From Planctomycetota bacterium (GTDB lineage Bacteria; Planctomycetota; B15-G4), in assembly GCA_029259695.1 (NCBI GenBank), contig JAJDEQ010000109.1, positions 1-53,433 of the forward strand: DNA of 53,433 bases, in the 5' to 3' direction. Positions 7,981-17,332 of the stretch are shown piece after piece. The notes beneath the pieces were generated by a model, which made no database searches, was not told the origin of the DNA, and was given only the letters and a program-made list of their open reading frames with translations. Position numbers and translations under genes: made by a program. Every line of letters starts with the position of its first letter. Within the stretch, counting starts at the first letter, position 1.

Positions 7981-10491
7981 ATGGTCGTTCGTCGACTCCC
8001 CATCGCACTCGTCGCCGTCGCGTTCGCTGCCGTCGCCCTGGCTCCGGCCGCGCAGGCCCAGGTACCCGACCCGTTGTTCAAGACGTTCCACCACGAGCTG
8101 TTCCTGGCCCAGCTGCACATCGCGGCGGGCGACGTGAACAACGACGGCTACGACGACCTGGCGGCCCGGGGCCAGCCCGGCTTCCAGCTCTACCTCGGCA
8201 ACGGCGACGGCACCTTCGCCGACGCCATCACGCTGACCGGCACCGGCGGCAACGACCACAAGTTCGCCGACTTCGACAGCGACGGGACCCTCGACCTCGT
8301 GTGGAGCGGCGGACCCAACGTGTTCGTGCGGCTGGGCAACGGCGACGCCACCTTCGGCAAGGTCGAAACCTACGAGACCGTGAACGACTCCGGCGCCATC
8401 GCCGTGGCCGACCTCGACGGTGACGACATCCTCGACCTCGCCGTGGGCAACCAGGAGCAGCTCCGGGTGTCGGTGCTGCTCGGCGTGGGTGACGGCAGCT
8501 TCGGACCGAAGCAGAACTACGGCCCCACCGGCGAGCGGCCCGACGCGGTGGCCGTCGGCGACCTGAACGGCGACACGTTCCCCGACCTGGTCTTCGCCAA
8601 CTTCTACGACGACTTCCTCTCGATCCTGTTCAACGACGGGACGGGTCACTACTTCGGCGGGAGCACGTCGCTCACGACCCTGGAAGGCCCCGAATCGGTC
8701 GCGGCCGCCGACATCGACGAGGACGGCCTGCTCGACCTCGTCGTGGGCGCGTCGGGCTACGTCCAGCTCTTCGTCGGGGACGGACTCGGCAACTTCGCCG
8801 CACCGACGAACGTCGCCGTAGGGCCGGCGAGTCCGGCCCTCGTGGTGACCGACTTCGACGAGGACGATCACCTCGACGTGGCCATCGGCGCGGGCCTGTC
8901 CACCGCCACGATCCTCCTGGGCCATGGTGACGGCACGTTCGACACGCCCTACGCCGTGGGCACGGCCAACGCTCCCTACGATCTCGTGGCCGGCGACTGG
9001 AACAAGGACGGCGAGGTCGACCTGGCCGGCGTGATCTTCGCCGGCGACGGCATCGACATCCTCTGGGGCCGCGGCGACGGGCAGTTCGGCCCCATGCACC
9101 GCACCGGCGGCCTGCCCGAGAGCGTCGAACTCGCCGACATGAACGGGGACGGCATCCTCGACGCGATCACGGTCGACACGGGTGACGACACGATCTCGGT
9201 GCTGCCGGGCCTCGGCGACGGTTGGTTCGGCCTGCACACGGCCCACGCCGTGGGACTCGAGGACCCGACCACGCTCGTCGTGGCCGACTTCGACGGCGAC
9301 AGCAACCTCGACGTGGCCACCGCCCGCAGCACCTTCGGCACGGGTCAGATCTCCGTGCTGCTCGGCGGCGGCGACCTGACCTTCGCGGCGCCGGTGCTCA
9401 GCACCTCGATCAACGCCATCATCGGCATGGCCCCCGGCGACTTCGACAAGGACGGCGACCTCGACCTCGCCGTGACCCGCGACTCGGGCAACATCGTCTA
9501 CGTGTTCCCCGGCAACGGCGACGGCACGTTCGGCCCGTCGGACGGCTACGACGGCTGGCTGGGCCCGAAGGGCATCACCGTGGGTGACTTCGACGGCGAC
9601 ACCTGGCTCGACCTCGCAGCCGCCACCGACACCGGCCCCGGCACCGTGCAGGTGTTCCTGAACCGCGGCAACGGGTCGTTCAATCCGCGCATCGAGTCAC
9701 CGGCCAACAACTTCAGTCACCGCGTCGCCAACGCCGACCTCGACGGCGACGGCAACCTCGACCTCGTCACCTCGGGCCCGTTCGGCGGCATGGCCGTGCT
9801 GCTCGGCAACGGCGACGGCAGCTTCGGCGTGCACACGCCCCTGGTGGCCAACAACAACCCGCTCGGGGTCGAGATCGGCGACGTCGACAACGACGGCGTG
9901 CTCGACATCGTGGCGGCCCACCAGCACCTGTTCTTCGACGAGGGCAGCGTGGGCGTGCACGTGGGCAACGGCGACGGCACGTTCCAACCGCTGCTGAGCT
10001 TCTCCACGGCGGGCGACACGCCCGACGTGGCCCTCGGCGACGTGGACGGCGACGGCGTGCTCGACGTGGCGTCCCTGCAGAGGACCGTGTGGTCGGTCAC
10101 CATCATGCGCAGCGAGCGCGGCCCCTGGGACGACCTGGGCAACATGCTGGCCGGCACCAACGGCTTCCCCCACCAGAACGGCGAAGGCACCCTCGTCGGC
10201 GGCGAGCCCTTCGCCTTCACCCTGTCCGACGCCCTGCCCGGCGGCTCCGCCTTCCACATCGTGGGCCTGACCGCGATCAACGCCGGCTTCAAGGGCGGCG
10301 TCATGGTGCCCAACCCCGACCTGATCAACGGCCCGCTACCCATCGACGGCGACGGCCGCCTGGTGCTCGCCGGCCCCTGGGTCCCCGGCGTGCCGTCCGG
10401 CTTCCAGCTCTGGCTGCAGTTCTGGTTCGCCGACGCCGGCGGCCCGGTGGGCTTCGCCGCCACCAACGCGGTGCGCACGACCATGCCGTGA
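7981..10491 (+). CDS. Secreted VCBS/FG-GAP repeat protein (14 repeats) with FKGG C-terminal domain
   Basis: 836 residues. The ATG at 7981 follows the SD AGGAGAG, and residues 1-28 are a signal peptide ending QAQ. Fourteen D-x-(D/N)-x-DG-type loops run through the body (DVNNDGYDD, DFDSDGTLD, DLDGDDILD and so on to DVDGDGVLD), alternating with LGNGDGTF strands. That is enough for two seven-bladed propellers, and each loop is a likely calcium site. Residues about 715-836 form the recurrent C-terminal domain (DLGNMLAGTNGFP, AGFKGGVMVPNPD, DAGGPVGFAATNAV). A longer open frame upstream is antisense to the LamG gene. A surface-exposed structural or adhesive role is inferred. Confidence 0.9.
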   Translation: MVVRRLPIALVAVAFAAVALAPAAQAQVPDPLFKTFHHELFLAQLHIAAGDVNNDGYDDLAARGQPGFQLYLGNGDGTFADAITLTGTGGNDHKFADFDSDGTLDLVWSGGPNVFVRLGNGDATFGKVETYETVNDSGAIAVADLDGDDILDLAVGNQEQLRVSVLLGVGDGSFGPKQNYGPTGERPDAVAVGDLNGDTFPDLVFANFYDDFLSILFNDGTGHYFGGSTSLTTLEGPESVAAADIDEDGLLDLVVGASGYVQLFVGDGLGNFAAPTNVAVGPASPALVVTDFDEDDHLDVAIGAGLSTATILLGHGDGTFDTPYAVGTANAPYDLVAGDWNKDGEVDLAGVIFAGDGIDILWGRGDGQFGPMHRTGGLPESVELADMNGDGILDAITVDTGDDTISVLPGLGDGWFGLHTAHAVGLEDPTTLVVADFDGDSNLDVATARSTFGTGQISVLLGGGDLTFAAPVLSTSINAIIGMAPGDFDKDGDLDLAVTRDSGNIVYVFPGNGDGTFGPSDGYDGWLGPKGITVGDFDGDTWLDLAAATDTGPGTVQVFLNRGNGSFNPRIESPANNFSHRVANADLDGDGNLDLVTSGPFGGMAVLLGNGDGSFGVHTPLVANNNPLGVEIGDVDNDGVLDIVAAHQHLFFDEGSVGVHVGNGDGTFQPLLSFSTAGDTPDVALGDVDGDGVLDVASLQRTVWSVTIMRSERGPWDDLGNMLAGTNGFPHQNGEGTLVGGEPFAFTLSDALPGGSAFHIVGLTAINAGFKGGVMVPNPDLINGPLPIDGDGRLVLAGPWVPGVPSGFQLWLQFWFADAGGPVGFAATNAVRTTMP

Positions 10492-10578
10492 GCGAAGGCG
10501 AGAGCGCGGGGAGCGAAGCGACGCAACGAAGCTCCGTGGCTCCGGTTGGGACGGCGCTCGCCTCGCCGGAGTTCCGCG

Positions 10579-11796
10579 ATGATCGTCCCCGCGTTCTTGG
10601 TCTTGCTCGGATGGTGCGCCGTCACGGCGGTCTCAGCTCCGAGTGACGACACCATCGGTCCGCGCCCTCCCCTGCCGGGTGACCCCCTGTTCGCGTTTCG
10701 CGGCGGTCACGCGCTCCAGGGCGGGCAGGCCGTCGACGGGGACACGATCCCCGACTTCGCGACCTCGAGCGGGAGTTGGGCCGACTGCCCCCAGGTCGTC
10801 ACCGTGCGTTCGGGCCGCGACGGCGCCATCATCTGCACGTTTCGGGACGGTCGTCATCGCATTCGCGACCTGGCACTCATCCCGGATCTCGACGGCGACG
10901 GCCGCGCGGAGCTCGTGCTCGTCGGCGAACTCGATGGCCTGGGCTACGTCCTCGTGGTCTCCGCGCGGACGCACGAGGTGCTCAGCACTCACATCGCTCC
11001 GACACCTGCCTTGATCGTCACAACCCTGGAAGAGACGCCGAGCGCCTTCGCCGTCGCCTTCAGCGACGAGACGATCGTCTTCCGAGCCAGGTCGCGGCTG
11101 CATGTCTCCCACCGCGAGGGCTGGCATCAGGGTGTCACCTCCCCCGGCGACCTCGATGGCGACGGCTTCGCCGAACTGGCGTTCTTCGCGGGCCCGTGGG
11201 CCGACACCAAGCCTGGATACGACGTCATCATCGTCTCCGGCAACAGCGGCGAAGAGCTGCGGACGCACGAGGAGGGCGCAACCGGTCTCGATCGAGTGGG
11301 CGATCTCGACGGTGACGCGTGCGACGACTACGTCATCGGCAGCTACCTGGACGAAGAGCGCCGCGGGCGCGCCGAGATCCGTTCCGGTCGCACCGGGCGC
11401 ATCCTCTTCCACCTGGCGGCTCCCCATGAGTACCGGGGCACGACGATCGACCCTCGTGACGGGCGCTTCGGCGCCTCGGTGTCCGGCGTGGGCGATGTGA
11501 ACGGGGACGGGGTCCCCGATGTCGCCGTCGGATCACCGAGTCCGTACGGCCCGGCGACAGGCTACGTGGCCGTGTACTCGGGCGCCGACGGGGCGCTGAT
11601 CCAGCTCTCCCGGGTGATCACCCTGAATGAGATCGCCCTCCCCCAGCCGTTCGGCGACACCGTCGCCGGCCTCGGCGACATCGACGGAGACGGTCTGGCC
11701 GAGTACCTCGTGGGCACGGATCTCCACTTCGGCCTCTACGACTGTGCGCAAGGTCCGACCGACCTCGTTCACGTCATCGCGGGCGGTGCAGACTGA
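10579..11796 (+). CDS. Secreted FG-GAP repeat protein without the FKGG domain
   Basis: 405 residues. MIVPAFLVLLGWCAVTAVSA is a signal peptide. Five FG-GAP loops are visible: DLDGDGRAE, DLDGDGFAE, DLDGDACDD, DVNGDGVPD and DIDGDGLAE. They are set in strands such as VTVRSGRDGAIICTF and VAVYSGADGALIQ, the integrin-alpha style of propeller. Unlike its neighbours it ends shortly after the last blade and carries no recurrent C-terminal domain. It lies 87 nt after the larger VCBS gene on the same strand and may be co-transcribed. Its frame is convergent with the VCBS gene at 11959. Confidence 0.83.
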   Translation: MIVPAFLVLLGWCAVTAVSAPSDDTIGPRPPLPGDPLFAFRGGHALQGGQAVDGDTIPDFATSSGSWADCPQVVTVRSGRDGAIICTFRDGRHRIRDLALIPDLDGDGRAELVLVGELDGLGYVLVVSARTHEVLSTHIAPTPALIVTTLEETPSAFAVAFSDETIVFRARSRLHVSHREGWHQGVTSPGDLDGDGFAELAFFAGPWADTKPGYDVIIVSGNSGEELRTHEEGATGLDRVGDLDGDACDDYVIGSYLDEERRGRAEIRSGRTGRILFHLAAPHEYRGTTIDPRDGRFGASVSGVGDVNGDGVPDVAVGSPSPYGPATGYVAVYSGADGALIQLSRVITLNEIALPQPFGDTVAGLGDIDGDGLAEYLVGTDLHFGLYDCAQGPTDLVHVIAGGAD

Positions 11797-11958
11797 CCTG
11801 GCGCGACTCGGCGCACGCTCCGCCTACCCGTCCACGATCGAGATCGACGAAGGCGAGCCGAGTCGGCGCACGCCGTCGGGCTCGACCACGAGCGCTTGGG
11901 CGTAACGGGTGGCCGCGTCGACGCCGGGGCCAGGCGTGGGACGCGCAGGTCCCTGCCC

Positions 11959-13488
11959 CTACGGCGCCGTCGCCTCGATGCCGCTGGTGGCGGAGAAGGG
12001 CAGCCCCGGGCCGCCGGGCTGGAACCAGAACTGCATCCAGAACTGCGTTCCCGGCGGCACGCCCGCCGGCATCGGTCCGGCGATCTGCAACCCCGCTGGC
12101 GGCACGACGAACGGGCCGGTGAGGAGCTGCGCGTCCGGGACCATCGTGCCGCCCTTGAACGGCGCGAAGATCGGCGACGTCGCCTTCACGAGCCACGCCA
12201 CCTGGGAGCTCACGTCCTGGGGCTGGAGCTGCAGCGTCACGGGCTCCCCACCCACCAGCGTGCCGTCGGCGAGGAAGATCGGCGTGCGCTTGTGGAACTC
12301 CGCGTCGTCGGGCAGCGAGAAGCCGAGGTCGAGGAAGGGAGCGCCCGGGCCGTAGGTGTGGTTGCGGAAGACCTGGTACGCCACGGGGACGTCGCCGCCT
12401 TCCGTCAGGCCGATGTCGACGAACCCGTCGCCGTCGAAGTCCGCGCCCCCGGGCGCGCCGTCGAAGAACGAGCCGCCCTCGAGACCGGTCACTCTCAGGT
12501 TCTCGGTGAACGTGCCGTCGCTCGCGCCGCGCAGGAAGACGAGTTCCTGGTGCTGGGAGTCGCGGCAGGCGACGTCGAGGTGACCGTCGAGGTCGAAGTC
12601 CGCCACCGTCGAGCCGCCGACCATGAGCCCCGACACGAAGAGCGTGGACGGACTGAAGCTCGCGTCGCCGTTCCCCAGCCTGACGGCGAGGCCGAAGGAG
12701 CCCGTCGTGATCAGGTCGAGGTCGCCGTCGTCGTTCACGTCGACCAGACTCACCCGGGTCGCCGACGAGAGACCGATGGCGAAGAAGCCGTTGCTGGTGT
12801 ACGCCCCCCCGCCCGTGCCGAGGTACACGTACGCGCTGGCGCTGACGATGGCGCCGGTGACCACGAGGATGTCGTCGATGCGGTCACCGTTCAGGTCGCC
12901 CACGACGGACTGCTGCGGCACGGTGTTGGGCAACGCGGCGGCGAGCGGGTAGGCGGCGCCGAAGGTCCCGTCGCCGTTGCCGGGGATGATGTCGACCCGC
13001 TCGGTGGCGAACGTCGGCACCTGGCCGTTGTGTGCGATGACGTCGAGGTGGGCGTCGCCCGTGACCTCCGCCACCGTCAGCGTCCGCACGAGGCCGTCGG
13101 GCGTGGTGAAGATGGTCGTGGCGGGCCCGAACGTGCCGTCACCCACGCCCATGCGCACGTCGACCGCACCGGTGGCCACGACGAGATCGAGGAACGCGTC
13201 GCCGTTCAGGTGGGCCAGGCGCATCGGTCCCCCGACGCCCGGCACGAAGAGCGGTGCGGCAAACGTGCCGTCGCCCGCGTTCAGCAACACGTCGAACCCG
13301 CCGCTCCCGATCACGATCACGTCGGCATCCCCGTCGACGTCGAGGTCTCCCGTCGCGAAAGCAGCCCCGCTGAACCCGCTGATGGGGTAGCGCGCCGCTG
13401 CCTCGAAGACGAGCTGGGCCTGCAACGACCCCGCAAGCACGAGGCCGGCGAACGCGAAGACGAATGACGACCGGGAACGCTGGCTCAT
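11959..13488 (-). CDS. Secreted VCBS repeat protein with FKGG C-terminal domain
   Basis: 509 residues. The start at 13488 has the SD GGAGAGAG, and the signal peptide ends AGSLQAQ. About seven VCBS/FG-GAP loops are visible (DLDVDGDAD, HLNGDAFLD, DLNGDRIDD, DVNDDGDLD, DFDLDGHLD, DFDGDGFVD) with INPGNGDGTF-like strands, enough for one seven-bladed propeller. The end carries a shortened copy of the recurrent domain: LDLGFSLPDDAEF, FAPFKGGTMVPDAQ, then a final SATSGIEATAP. In-frame codons upstream of 13488 are non-coding in character. It faces the carboxypeptidase-regulatory-like gene divergently. Confidence 0.88.
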   Translation of the reverse strand: MSQRSRSSFVFAFAGLVLAGSLQAQLVFEAAARYPISGFSGAAFATGDLDVDGDADVIVIGSGGFDVLLNAGDGTFAAPLFVPGVGGPMRLAHLNGDAFLDLVVATGAVDVRMGVGDGTFGPATTIFTTPDGLVRTLTVAEVTGDAHLDVIAHNGQVPTFATERVDIIPGNGDGTFGAAYPLAAALPNTVPQQSVVGDLNGDRIDDILVVTGAIVSASAYVYLGTGGGAYTSNGFFAIGLSSATRVSLVDVNDDGDLDLITTGSFGLAVRLGNGDASFSPSTLFVSGLMVGGSTVADFDLDGHLDVACRDSQHQELVFLRGASDGTFTENLRVTGLEGGSFFDGAPGGADFDGDGFVDIGLTEGGDVPVAYQVFRNHTYGPGAPFLDLGFSLPDDAEFHKRTPIFLADGTLVGGEPVTLQLQPQDVSSQVAWLVKATSPIFAPFKGGTMVPDAQLLTGPFVVPPAGLQIAGPMPAGVPPGTQFWMQFWFQPGGPGLPFSATSGIEATAP

Positions 13489-13549
13489 GGCTCTCTCCGT
13501 GCTGCCGGGGGCGCTGTCGAGGGGACGGCGGGCGCCTGCTCGGGCGCCC

Positions 13550-13563
13550 ACCAACGTATCACC
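13550..13563 (-). promoter_or_regulatory. Candidate promoter motif GGTGATACGTTGGT
   Basis: On the minus strand, 61 nt before the VCBS gene start at 13488. It differs by one base from the motif before the LamG gene (7682-7695). Confidence 0.4.
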
Positions 13564-13706
13564 TTGCGCCGACACGCCGCCCTGGGACAGGGTTCTCGCG
13601 AACTTCACAGCGGAGACGCCCCGGGACCGGATCCATCCCATGCGCCAGCCCATTCCCGAGCCCCCCACCCCAAGCGAGCGAGGACCTGCTCCGCCGCCTT
13701 CGGCCG

Positions 13707-15770
13707 GTGAAGAGGGTGGCGCTCTCCTCCTCGCGGGTGCATCTTGGCCATGTGGCCGGCAGAGTGGGAAAGCGCGGCAGGTGGTACGCGGGGGGGTTGT
13801 TGGTCCTGCTGCTGGTCATCGCGCTGGCGAGACTCGTGCTCGTCGATGCAGCGGACGCGGAGACCGAGGGGCGAGCAGCGCGTCACGCGTCCGGAGTGCG
13901 CTCCACGCCTGCCGAGCGCCCGGTTTGGGTCCCGGCACCGGCGGTCGGGACACCCGAGCGCGTCTCCGGAGTTGCACCGCCAGCGTTGGCGGAAGCAGCG
14001 GACGGCGAACCGCCCGAGGCCACCGCCGACCACGGGCCCACGCGACGGGTGGCGGGACGCATCATCCGCCAGGCCACGGGCGGGGACTTCGGCTGGCTCG
14101 GTCTCACGATGCGCTGGCTCACGAGCTCGGACGATCCGCATGACCATGCACGAGTCGCTGCGTACCGCCGCGAGCAGAGGGTCGCCGGTCCTGGCGGGGA
14201 GTTCGCATTCGACGCTGTACCGACATGCGTGGACGCGTTCTCCGTCAATTGGGGCCGATTTGGACGCGAGCCTCAGGTCTTCGAGTTCCCGCCGGGCACC
14301 GAGGACGTCCTCGAGTACATCGCGGTGTTGGACTCCGGTTGGACCATCGTCGCGCGAGTGATGGACGCATCCGGGGAGCCGATCGACGAGTTCCAACATG
14401 AGCTCCGCGGCCGCCTCCAGCGCGACGAACGAAAGGCGGCGTCCGGCCACCCGGGCTCCGACGAGACGGGCCTCATCGTGCACCACGACATCCGCCACGA
14501 CTTCGTCGACGAGGTCTGCCACCTCTTCGTCGACGCCCCCGGCTTCGTGCCGCGGGAACTTGTGGTCCCGGTCCCACCTCGTCCCTCGGTCGTGCGGGTG
14601 GCTGTCACGCTGGAGCGGGCGGGCGCGATCGAGGGCCGCGTGACGGACGCAGTCGGCCAGGCCGATCCGCATCTCGAGGAGGTCTTGCTGGCCTTCGCCC
14701 AGGGGCCAGACGCATCACTCGATGTGCTGCCCATGATCGAGCCCGTCTACATCGAAGGCGACGGTTCGTTCCGCATGCAGGGCGTCCCCCCGGGTCGCTG
14801 GGTGCTCGTGGCGCGCGGCTGGGGCAGCACGAGCGCCTGGCAGCCGGACGTCGTCGTGACCGCCGACGCGACGACCTGGGTCGACTTCGTCGTGGGCGGC
14901 GCAGCGGCGGTGGAGGGACAAGTGGTCGACGCGACGGGCGCCCCGGTGGTCAACCACGAGCTGTACATGCTGCAGGTCATCCCGGACGACTGGCAGTTCA
15001 TCGGCTCCGACCCGCCGCTGAGCTGGGACCCGCTCGAGACCCGTTCACCGTCGACCTTGCTGGTCCTCGGAGGGCCGGATGAGCCGGGCCCGTCGCGTGT
15101 GCGTCTCGAGGCCGTCACCGCCAGCGACGAAGTCGGGCACTTCGCCTTCGAGCGGCTCCTGCCCGGCCCGAAGGTGCTCGACGTAGGGGCGCGGGCGCGC
15201 TCCTGGGTTCGCCCCGCGCGGCTGCAGCTCGATCTCGCCGAGGGCGAGCGCCGCGGCGGGTTGTCGTTCGTCGTGGGCATGGGCCCGGAGCTGGAGGGCA
15301 TCGTGCTCAACGCCTACGGCACCGGGCTGGAGGGAGCGGACGTCACGCTGAACCGGGTGGGTGGTCACCCGCTCGACGGCTTGACGACGGGGCCGGATGG
15401 TCGCTTCCGGTTCGGCGAACTCCCGGCCGAAGCGCTCCTCTTGGCCGTACGACACGAGGACTACCACGACCACGAAGCCACCGTCATGCCCGGCGACGTC
15501 ACACAACGGGTGCAGATGATCCACCTGCCGGTGATCGCCGCGCAGGTCTTCGGCGGACGCAGCGTGCTCACCGAGTTCGAGGTGAGCTGCGACCTCAGCG
15601 GGATCGAACGCGGGCGGATCTCGATCGCGCCCCACGACGCCCTCTTCAGGATCCGCGTCGAGCAGCCGGGAACCTACGAGGTGACGGTATCGGCGGACGG
15701 CTACCGCACCGAGACCTTCTCACTCACGCCTGGCCTCAGCTCCGTCCGACTGCAGCCCGACGACGGCTGA
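13707..15770 (+). CDS. Membrane-anchored carboxypeptidase-regulatory-like (CNA-B type) repeat protein
   Basis: About 687 residues from a GTG at 13707. Other GTG codons at 13716 and 13767 are possible, and no ATG fits. A single transmembrane segment (GLLVLLLVIALARLVLV, about residues 30-46) follows a basic N-terminus, so the bulk lies outside the cytoplasmic membrane. Several Ig-like units follow, each opening with a G-R/Q-V phrase: VAGRIIRQATGG, IEGRVTDAVGQ, VEGQVVDATGAPV and LEGIVLNAYGTGLEGADV. The last continues GPDGRFRFGELPAEALLLAV, typical of CarboxypepD_reg or CNA-B folds. No peptidase catalytic domain is present. In other bacteria such proteins bind or stiffen extracellular matrix. The role here is unknown. 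Confidence 0.75.
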   Translation: MKRVALSSSRVHLGHVAGRVGKRGRWYAGGLLVLLLVIALARLVLVDAADAETEGRAARHASGVRSTPAERPVWVPAPAVGTPERVSGVAPPALAEAADGEPPEATADHGPTRRVAGRIIRQATGGDFGWLGLTMRWLTSSDDPHDHARVAAYRREQRVAGPGGEFAFDAVPTCVDAFSVNWGRFGREPQVFEFPPGTEDVLEYIAVLDSGWTIVARVMDASGEPIDEFQHELRGRLQRDERKAASGHPGSDETGLIVHHDIRHDFVDEVCHLFVDAPGFVPRELVVPVPPRPSVVRVAVTLERAGAIEGRVTDAVGQADPHLEEVLLAFAQGPDASLDVLPMIEPVYIEGDGSFRMQGVPPGRWVLVARGWGSTSAWQPDVVVTADATTWVDFVVGGAAAVEGQVVDATGAPVVNHELYMLQVIPDDWQFIGSDPPLSWDPLETRSPSTLLVLGGPDEPGPSRVRLEAVTASDEVGHFAFERLLPGPKVLDVGARARSWVRPARLQLDLAEGERRGGLSFVVGMGPELEGIVLNAYGTGLEGADVTLNRVGGHPLDGLTTGPDGRFRFGELPAEALLLAVRHEDYHDHEATVMPGDVTQRVQMIHLPVIAAQVFGGRSVLTEFEVSCDLSGIERGRISIAPHDALFRIRVEQPGTYEVTVSADGYRTETFSLTPGLSSVRLQPDDG

Positions 15771-15852
15771 GCGGGCCGGGCGAGGTCACGGGGCAGCTTC
15801 AGCGCACCCTACCCAGCGCCTATACCCACTCGCCGCTTGCCGGAGTCCGCAG

Positions 15853-15858
15853 TAGGCT
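15853..15858 (+). promoter_or_regulatory. Possible -10 element (TAGGCT)
   Basis: It sits 25 nt before the beta-helix gene, almost the same distance as TAGCCT before the transporter at 3043. An SD, CAGGAG, follows at 15871. No clear -35. Confidence 0.35.
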
Positions 15859-15883
15859 GCACGCACTCGACAGGAGCACGAAC

Positions 15884-17203
15884 ATGAATCGATGGCTTGC
15901 AGCGGCGTGCCCGCAATCACGGCGTGCGTGCACGTGGCTCGCCGGCCTGCTGCTGGCGGCGCCGGTCGCGGCGGGCGACGTGGTCGTCGTCGATCCGGGC
16001 GGCGGGCCCGGGGCGATGCTGCTGAGCCAGGCCATCGCGGCCGCGGCGGACGGCGACACGATCCTGCTGCGCCCCGGTGACTACTGGGAGGGCGGCGGCA
16101 ACAACGTCGTGATCGAGGGCAAGGGGCTCGCCATCCTCGCCGACAGCGATGCGCACGGCGTCGTCACCCGCGGCCTGACCATTCGCGAGCTGCCCGCGGG
16201 CAGCACCATCTTGCTGCGCGGCCTGACCTTCGGCGAGGCGGGCAGCCCCGTCGGCAGCGAGAACCGGCTCAGCTTCAGGACGTCGGAAGGCTCGATCTGG
16301 GTCGAGGACTGCACCAGCAACGGTCGCGCAGGCTACGGCACCTTCGTCGGCGGCGTGCTCGCGGTGACCTTTCCCGGCGGCCCCGGCCTGGCCGTCATGA
16401 GCTCCGACGCCGCCGTGTTCCAACGCTGCACGTTCGCGGCCGGCAACGGTTTCGATGCGCAGCCGCCGTTCTTCGCCGGGTCGGGCGGCCACGGCGCCGA
16501 CGTGCGCTCGAGCCACGCGACCTTCCAGGGTTGCACGCTGACCGGCACGGACGGCGGGCACGGCGATTCGTCCGGCCTCCTGGCCGACGGCGGCAGCGGC
16601 CTGTTCGTGAACGACCTGTTCGCTGGCGGCGACGAACCGGCGCTCGTGCACGTGCAGGGCTGCGCGCTCAGCGGCGGCGATGCGGGCGACGAGGCCGGCG
16701 ACGACGGTGGCCACGGCGTCGCCGTGTCCTTCACGCCGTCCCTCGTGACGGTCCGCGACTCCACCATGGTGCCCGGCTCGGGCGGGCCGCTGGGCACGCC
16801 GGGCCAGGCCGAGTTCGTGACCGAAGGCGCGATCGCCACCTGGACGCCGCCCGCGCTGAGCGTCTCGGTGCCGGCGCCGCTGCGGGAAGGCGACGCGTCG
16901 ACATTCACCGTGGTCGGCAACCCGGGCGATCTCGTCACGCTGTGGATGGCCGCATGGCCCGGCTACATCGAGTTGCCGGGCAGGTTCGGCGCGTTCGTGC
17001 TGGACCCGCTGACCCTGGTCGCCCCCATCGGCCTGGGGCTGCTGGGGCCCGGCGGCACGCTGACGATCCCGTTCACGTTGCCCAACCTGCCCGACCCGTT
17101 CCTCGACGGCCTCGCGTTCCCGATCCAGGGCGTGGCCAGCGGCATCGACGGCACGGCGCTCGGCGGCGCCACCATGCTCGTGTGGCTCGACGGCTCGCTC
17201 TGA
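15884..17203 (+). CDS. Secreted right-handed beta-helix (pectate-lyase-fold) protein
   Basis: 439 residues. The ATG at 15884 has the SD CAGGAG 7 nt upstream. The signal peptide ends APVAAG. The mature part begins AMLLSQAIAAAADGDTILLR, the usual opening of parallel beta-helix proteins. It is followed by stacked coils with short repeated phrases (GLAILADSD, STILLRGLTFGEAG, AVFQRCTFAAG, ATFQGCTLTGTDGGHG, VHVQGCALSGGDAGDE). Gly/His-rich turns (GGHGAD, GGHGDSS, GGHGVAV) recur, possibly metal-binding. No lyase catalytic set is evident. The last 115 residues may be a diverged copy of the recurrent C-terminal domain, lacking FKGG. Confidence 0.82.
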   Translation: MNRWLAAACPQSRRACTWLAGLLLAAPVAAGDVVVVDPGGGPGAMLLSQAIAAAADGDTILLRPGDYWEGGGNNVVIEGKGLAILADSDAHGVVTRGLTIRELPAGSTILLRGLTFGEAGSPVGSENRLSFRTSEGSIWVEDCTSNGRAGYGTFVGGVLAVTFPGGPGLAVMSSDAAVFQRCTFAAGNGFDAQPPFFAGSGGHGADVRSSHATFQGCTLTGTDGGHGDSSGLLADGGSGLFVNDLFAGGDEPALVHVQGCALSGGDAGDEAGDDGGHGVAVSFTPSLVTVRDSTMVPGSGGPLGTPGQAEFVTEGAIATWTPPALSVSVPAPLREGDASTFTVVGNPGDLVTLWMAAWPGYIELPGRFGAFVLDPLTLVAPIGLGLLGPGGTLTIPFTLPNLPDPFLDGLAFPIQGVASGIDGTALGGATMLVWLDGSL

Positions 17204-17332
17204 TCGCAAGCGCGGCGCGCCGCTCCCGCTCTGCGCGCACGCCCGAGATCAGTCCTTCCCCTTGCACATGACCGCCTCGAGCTGCTGACCCTCGCGCTCC
17301 GCGCCCGGTCAACGCACCGGTCGCCATCGGAG

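Noticed and set aside
8000..10257. Long minus-strand open frames opposite the VCBS gene
   Set aside because: They mirror the D-G-rich repeats (Val/His/Ala/Asp-rich translation) and have no start signal or family.
11797..11958. Direct 11-bp repeat TCGGCGCACGC
   Set aside because: Too short and GC-rich to distinguish from chance in this genome.
17212..17223. GCGGCGCGCCGC palindrome as terminator
   Set aside because: Very short stem in GC-rich sequence; not convincing.
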